In this document: piece by piece, positions 7,172-10,392 of the stretch
How positions within the stretch are numbered: the first letter of the stretch is position 1
Layout: every line of letters starts with the position of its first letter
Assembly (NCBI GenBank): GCA_029262935.1
Contig: JAJCYK010000034.1
Location: 1-10,392 of the forward strand
DNA from: Cytophagales bacterium
Lineage (GTDB): Bacteria > Bacteroidota > Bacteroidia > Cytophagales > Cyclobacteriaceae
DNA: 10,392 bases
Reading direction: 5' to 3'
Notes under the pieces: generated by a model
Database searches by the model: none
What the model was told of the DNA's origin: nothing
Seen by the model: the letters and a program-made list of their open reading frames with translations, nothing else
Program-made: the position numbers and the translations under genes

Positions 7172-8092
7172 ATGCAAAAATCAGAACTGGTCCTGGTCAA
7201 TAACCGAGTTTATCATTTGGGCATTACTTCTGAACAAGTGGCTTCAAATATATTTTTGGTAGGAGATCCAGCCCGGGCATACAAAATAGCGGAGTCTTTT
7301 GATACTGTTGACCATGAAGTTGGCAATCGCGAATACATAACGCTTAGTGGCAGTTATCAAGGAATGCCTTTGTCGGTTATTGGCACCGGCATTGGAACTG
7401 ATAATGTAGAGATTGCCTTAATAGAAGTCTATAATGCACTCTGTTTTGACTTTGAATCTGCCTCTTTAAAAAAGGAAATACCAAAGATAAATGTGATTCG
7501 TATTGGCACTTCCGGCGGAGTTCAAGGGGACATAGCTGCCGGGACTATGGCTATTGCCTCCTATGGACTGGGACTAGATAGTACTGGCTTATTTTATGAT
7601 CATCCTGCGGTTGACCAAATTGTACTTGAAATTGAAGAGCAATGCTACAAATTGTTAACTCAAAGTACTGCGCCCTCAGCCCGTTTCAGAGGCAAAATCG
7701 TGCCTTATGCCTCGAAGGCCACTACCGAAGTGGTAGCTACTATGACTGAAGTTGCGAATAGTTTAGATATTCCTTACTGCGAAGGTATCACCGTTTCTTC
7801 ACCAGGGTTCTACGGGCCTAGTGGTCGCTTTATAGAAGGCCTACACAATACTGTGCCCGATATTAAGCTCAAATTGGCAAATTTAAATCTGGATGGGTTG
7901 CGTATTGTCAATATGGAAATGGAGTCCAGTCTTATCTTCCATTTGTGCGGTCATCTGGGCATACGTTGCGGAACGATTTGTCCTATCATCAGTAATCCTA
8001 ATACCAGTACCGCCCTGGTAAATTATCATACCATAATTCAACAAGCAATCGATATCGGATTAACGACTATGCTCAAAATTGCTAACAGTTAA
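7172..8092 (+). CDS. Nucleoside phosphorylase, uridine phosphorylase-like (PNP/UDP family)
   Basis: This cytoplasmic 306-residue enzyme should cleave a nucleoside with phosphate to a free base and ribose-1-phosphate. Motifs of the trimeric/hexameric nucleoside phosphorylase family are present: GDPAR (31-35) for phosphate, GTGIG (71-75), IRIGTSGG (109-116) with Arg110 and Thr113 as likely phosphate ligands, SSPGFYGPSGRF (209-220) at the base-recognition loop, and NMEMES (247-252) with the ribose-binding Glu-Met-Glu. It is longer than E. coli Udp (253 residues) and nearer the eukaryotic uridine phosphorylase length. By eye alignment, E. coli Gln166 and Arg223, which contact uracil, correspond to Ser217 and Pro276, while Arg168 is kept as Arg219. 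The base preference is therefore uncertain and I give no symbol. The gene is monocistronic, divergent from the hydroxylase operon, and its TAA overlaps the stop of the convergent sulfatase gene. Confidence 0.85.
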   Translation: MQKSELVLVNNRVYHLGITSEQVASNIFLVGDPARAYKIAESFDTVDHEVGNREYITLSGSYQGMPLSVIGTGIGTDNVEIALIEVYNALCFDFESASLKKEIPKINVIRIGTSGGVQGDIAAGTMAIASYGLGLDSTGLFYDHPAVDQIVLEIEEQCYKLLTQSTAPSARFRGKIVPYASKATTEVVATMTEVANSLDIPYCEGITVSSPGFYGPSGRFIEGLHNTVPDIKLKLANLNLDGLRIVNMEMESSLIFHLCGHLGIRCGTICPIISNPNTSTALVNYHTIIQQAIDIGLTTMLKIANS

Positions 8093-9498
8093 TCTATACT
8101 TTGTGGCCCATGAATGGGTCGAAGAGGGTCGTTTTCTATACTTGCTACCATGGTTTTAATATAAGCTGATAAACTACTTACTATTTCCGGATGTTTCTCA
8201 GAAAGCTCCAGAACTTCATAAGGGTCCTCTTTTAAGTTATACAATAACGTTTTTTCTACGGCCTTGTCAGTGATCAACTTCCAATTACCATCTCGAACAG
8301 CATAATGATATCCATTTGGGTCATCGAAATCCCGTATTTCAAAAGCCCAGAAAAGCGGCTTCTTTCTGGTCACTGGTTCGGAACTAAAAAGGGGTGAAAA
8401 GTCCAATCCATCAAGCACTCTTTCTTTGGGAAGGTCGGCTTTGGCAATCGCGCAAAATGTTGGTAGCAGGTCATATCCATGTAAAGGAACTTCTGAAACT
8501 GATCCTGCACTAATTTTCCCAGGATATCGTATGATGCAAGGTACTCTGATTCCGCCTTCGTATAAATCTGCTTTACGACCTCGTAGTCCTCCGGTTTCCC
8601 CATACATGTTGACCTCCCACCAATACCGCCATTGATTGGTTACAGGGCCGTTATCACTAGTAAATACCACCATTGTTTGATCTTCTAAATTCAACTCCTC
8701 CAGCCGTTTTAAAAGACGCCCCACTTGATAGTCCATGTGACTTACGTTGGCATAGTACTCTCCAGGCCCTCTGTCGGCTAGGTTTTCCAGGTCTATTTCA
8801 CCATTTGTAAATTCTTTGTAGCTGGCATTAAAACGATCTGGGCTGGCAATTTCCGAGTGAGGTTCGTGCAGGCTTATGTACATAAAAAACGGATGATCTT
8901 TATTGACTGTATCCATCCAATGAATCGCCTCCTCAACCACAATTTCTGCAGCGAATCCCTTTAGCTCACCCAGAGCTTCTCCATTCCTGAAAAAATTGTC
9001 AGGGTTTTTATGTGTAGGTAAGGTGAAATTATGAGTACCCAACCAATGATCAAATCCATGGTCCTGTGGCTGTGGATGATTCGTATTTTCCAGGCCACCA
9101 TTAAGATGCCACTTGCCGGCAAAAAAAGTATGATACTCTTTGTTCTTCAGTGATGTGGCAATTGTTATCTCATCGTTTGTCAGGTATATGTTGTCATTTT
9201 CTGGAATCCAGCTTTTAATTCCTGTACGAAAAGGAGTTCGGCCTGTAAGCATACCGGCCCTCGAAGGCGAGCACAACGGAGAGGGCGCATAAAAATTGGT
9301 AAGAGTCAAACCCTCTGCAGACAGTTTATCTATATTGGGGGTTTTTAAATTTCGGTGCCCATAACGCGATAAATCTCCATAACCCAGATCATCTGTTAGA
9401 ATGAATATTATATTGGGGCTTTGAGAAGGTTGGGTGAATGACTTAGGGGCTTCCAGTATTACAACCAGCAGGACAGCCAACCATATCTTAGTTCTCAT
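8089..9498 (-). CDS. Secreted S1-family sulfatase (arylsulfatase type, formylglycine-dependent)
   Basis: The 469-residue protein has a Sec signal peptide (about residues 1-22, MRTKIWLAVLLVVI then a polar region), so it acts in the periplasm or outside the cell. The sulfatase core is intact. Metal ligands are Asp36 and Asp37 in LTDDLGYGD, and Asp282-Asn283 in FTSDNGP. The CSPSRAGMLTGR motif starts at Cys76, the residue converted to formylglycine, and Arg80 is within it. Further active-site residues appear in GKWHL (128-132), the SLHEPH loop (209-214) and Lys309 in RGRKADLYEGGIRVP. The C-terminal subdomain ends normally with VRDGNWKLIT and LYNLKEDPYE. S1 sulfatases hydrolyse sulfate esters, often on marine polysaccharides, but no SusC/SusD pair, glycoside hydrolase or maturation enzyme lies beside it, so the substrate is open. 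The ATG at 9496-9498 fits the signal peptide. Confidence 0.93.
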   Translation of the reverse strand: MRTKIWLAVLLVVILEAPKSFTQPSQSPNIIFILTDDLGYGDLSRYGHRNLKTPNIDKLSAEGLTLTNFYAPSPLCSPSRAGMLTGRTPFRTGIKSWIPENDNIYLTNDEITIATSLKNKEYHTFFAGKWHLNGGLENTNHPQPQDHGFDHWLGTHNFTLPTHKNPDNFFRNGEALGELKGFAAEIVVEEAIHWMDTVNKDHPFFMYISLHEPHSEIASPDRFNASYKEFTNGEIDLENLADRGPGEYYANVSHMDYQVGRLLKRLEELNLEDQTMVVFTSDNGPVTNQWRYWWEVNMYGETGGLRGRKADLYEGGIRVPCIIRYPGKISAGSVSEVPLHGYDLLPTFCAIAKADLPKERVLDGLDFSPLFSSEPVTRKKPLFWAFEIRDFDDPNGYHYAVRDGNWKLITDKAVEKTLLYNLKEDPYEVLELSEKHPEIVSSLSAYIKTMVASIENDPLRPIHGPQSID

Positions 9499-9586
9499 AA
9501 TCTTTACTCTTGCTAAAAGAAAATGAATATAAAAGTATTTCCTGTTTATATAAGGATCATTATAAAGGTTTTATTTTATAATTTGC

Positions 9587-9594
9587 TATTTTTG
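9587..9594 (+). promoter_or_regulatory. Candidate -7 box of the dinB promoter
   Basis: TATTTTTG matches the Bacteroidota -7 consensus TAnnTTTG exactly. No good -33 TTTG is seen at the expected distance; the upstream stretch (9568-9582) is AT-rich. A transcript from here would start near 9600, leaving about 20 nt before the proposed dinB start at 9620. It would also place the out-of-frame ATG at 9595 outside the mRNA. Confidence 0.4.
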
Positions 9595-9619
9595 ATGGTA
9601 TATTGCTAATATAAATAGT

Positions 9620-10392
9620 ATTAAGAGATCCATCGTACATATTGACCTAGATACTTTCTTTGTATCATGTGAAAGGTTGTTGAATCCTAAGCTTCAGGGA
9701 AAGCCTGTGCTTATTGGGGGGACAACCTCAAGAGGAGTAGTTGCTTCTTGTAGTTACGAAGCGCGTCGCTTTGGAGTAAAATCTGCCATGCCCATGCGAA
9801 TGGCTCAACAACTTTGCCCAGAAGCCATCGTAATCAGGGGCGACAGTGGGCTTTACAGTAAATATTCACACCTGGTTACTGAGGTTATCAGAGAGCAAGC
9901 TCCTTTATACGAAAAGTCTTCCATTGATGAATTCTATTTGGATTTAACTGGGATGGACCATTTTTTTGGTTGCTATCGATGGGCCACTGAATTGCGTCAA
10001 CGCATCAATCATGAAACGGGCCTGCCTTTGTCGATGGGTTTATCCATTAATAAAACCGTTTCTAAAATAGGCACCAACGAGGCCAAGCCCAATGGTAAGA
10101 TCCAAGTGAGCGCTGGCGAAGAAAAACATTTCCTCTCCCCTCTTTCCTTGCAGAAGATACCTTCTGTGGGCGATAAGACTTTTACTATTTTAAGAGAAAT
10201 GGGCCTGGAAAAGGTTTCTACTGTGCAAGAAATGCCTAAAGATCTTTTACAAAGCCTGCTGGGATTACCAGGAGGTAACATATGGGATAAGTGTCAAGGT
10301 ATTGATCAAGCACCAGTAATACCTTATACAGAGCGCAAGTCCATTTCCATCGAAAGAACCTTTGAACAAGATACTATTGACATCCACAAAAT
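9620..10392 (+). CDS. dinB: DNA polymerase IV (Y-family translesion polymerase), 3' end outside window
   Basis: The open frame gives 257 codons and continues past the window edge, without frameshift. It encodes the palm, fingers and thumb of a DinB polymerase, which copies past damaged DNA in the cytoplasm with low fidelity. Visible motifs, counted from codon 9620: HIDLDTFF (7-14) with catalytic Asp9 and predicted steric-gate Phe14, SYEARRFGV (45-53) with the nucleotide-binding Tyr/Arg, SSIDEFYLD (100-108) with catalytic Asp103 and Glu104, SMGLSINKTVSKIGTNEAKPNG in the palm, a PSVGDKT helix-hairpin-helix segment, and the start of the little-finger domain (SISIERTFEQD). Family members normally begin M-x-R-S-I-V-H, yet the codon at the Met position is ATT and no ATG, GTG or TTG exists in frame between the stop at 9593 and well inside the catalytic motif. 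It is divergent from the sulfatase gene. Confidence 0.93.
   Translation, partial: MKRSIVHIDLDTFFVSCERLLNPKLQGKPVLIGGTTSRGVVASCSYEARRFGVKSAMPMRMAQQLCPEAIVIRGDSGLYSKYSHLVTEVIREQAPLYEKSSIDEFYLDLTGMDHFFGCYRWATELRQRINHETGLPLSMGLSINKTVSKIGTNEAKPNGKIQVSAGEEKHFLSPLSLQKIPSVGDKTFTILREMGLEKVSTVQEMPKDLLQSLLGLPGGNIWDKCQGIDQAPVIPYTERKSISIERTFEQDTIDIHK

Noticed and set aside
8102..8120. GGCCCAT-GA-ATGGGTC inverted repeat near the sulfatase 3' end as a terminator
   Set aside because: The loop is only 2 nt, there is no T tract, and it lies within coding sequence.
9530..9537. TACTTTTA on the minus strand as the sulfatase promoter -7 box
   Set aside because: It has one mismatch to TAnnTTTG and no TTG-like -33 element at 19-21 nt; too weak in such AT-rich sequence.
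9595..9609. ATG at 9595 as the dinB start
   Set aside because: It is out of frame with the polymerase, and its own frame stops at TAA four codons later.
10009..10281. 90-codon open frame on the minus strand inside dinB
   Set aside because: It lies antisense to strongly conserved polymerase motifs and has no recognisable protein features; it is a shadow frame.

Overview
This window looks like an ordinary stretch of a Bacteroidota chromosome, probably from a free-living, marine-type flavobacterial or saprospirial lineage; I cannot fix the class. The lineage call rests on five things. The B12 receptor is paired with a BtuG-type surface beta-propeller lipoprotein. That lipoprotein has an acidic CDDD start, like a Bacteroidota surface-export signal. 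Several candidate promoters resemble the TTG/TAnnTTTG type. Purine-rich Shine-Dalgarno sites are mostly absent. The DNA polymerase IV is of the Bacteroidota kind.

Layout, left to right. (1) 1-885 (+): the end of a polytopic membrane protein of unknown function, cut by the window edge. (2) 980-4171 (-): a vitamin B12 uptake unit, made of a cobalamin riboswitch (3994-4171), the TonB-dependent receptor btuB (2010-3962) and a BtuG-like surface lipoprotein (980-2005), only 4 bp apart. (3) 4204-6999 (-): a two-gene molybdenum hydroxylase operon, with the [2Fe-2S] subunit followed by the Tat-exported molybdopterin subunit. The genes overlap by ATGA and the operon ends in a strong intrinsic terminator. 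(4) 7172-8092 (+): a uridine-phosphorylase-like nucleoside phosphorylase, divergent from the hydroxylase. (5) 8089-9498 (-): a secreted S1-type sulfatase whose stop codon overlaps the phosphorylase stop in a shared TTAA. (6) 9620 to the window end (+): the first two thirds or so of DNA polymerase IV (dinB). Its natural start appears to be an ATT codon.

How the parts work together. When B12 is low, the riboswitch should allow expression of btuB and the btuG-like gene. BtuG would capture corrinoid at the cell surface and act as a lid on BtuB, which imports it with TonB energy. The hydroxylase pair would oxidise N-heteroaromatics or aldehydes in the periplasm. The phosphorylase salvages nucleosides in the cytoplasm and the sulfatase desulfates a glycan or ester outside the cytoplasm. 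These are separate functions; I see no defence island, mobile element, CRISPR array, tRNA or rRNA.

No clearly new system is evident. The points most worth a second look are the ATT start of dinB, the tightly packed terminator/promoter/riboswitch junction at 3994-4248, and the loss of two uracil-contacting residues in the phosphorylase.
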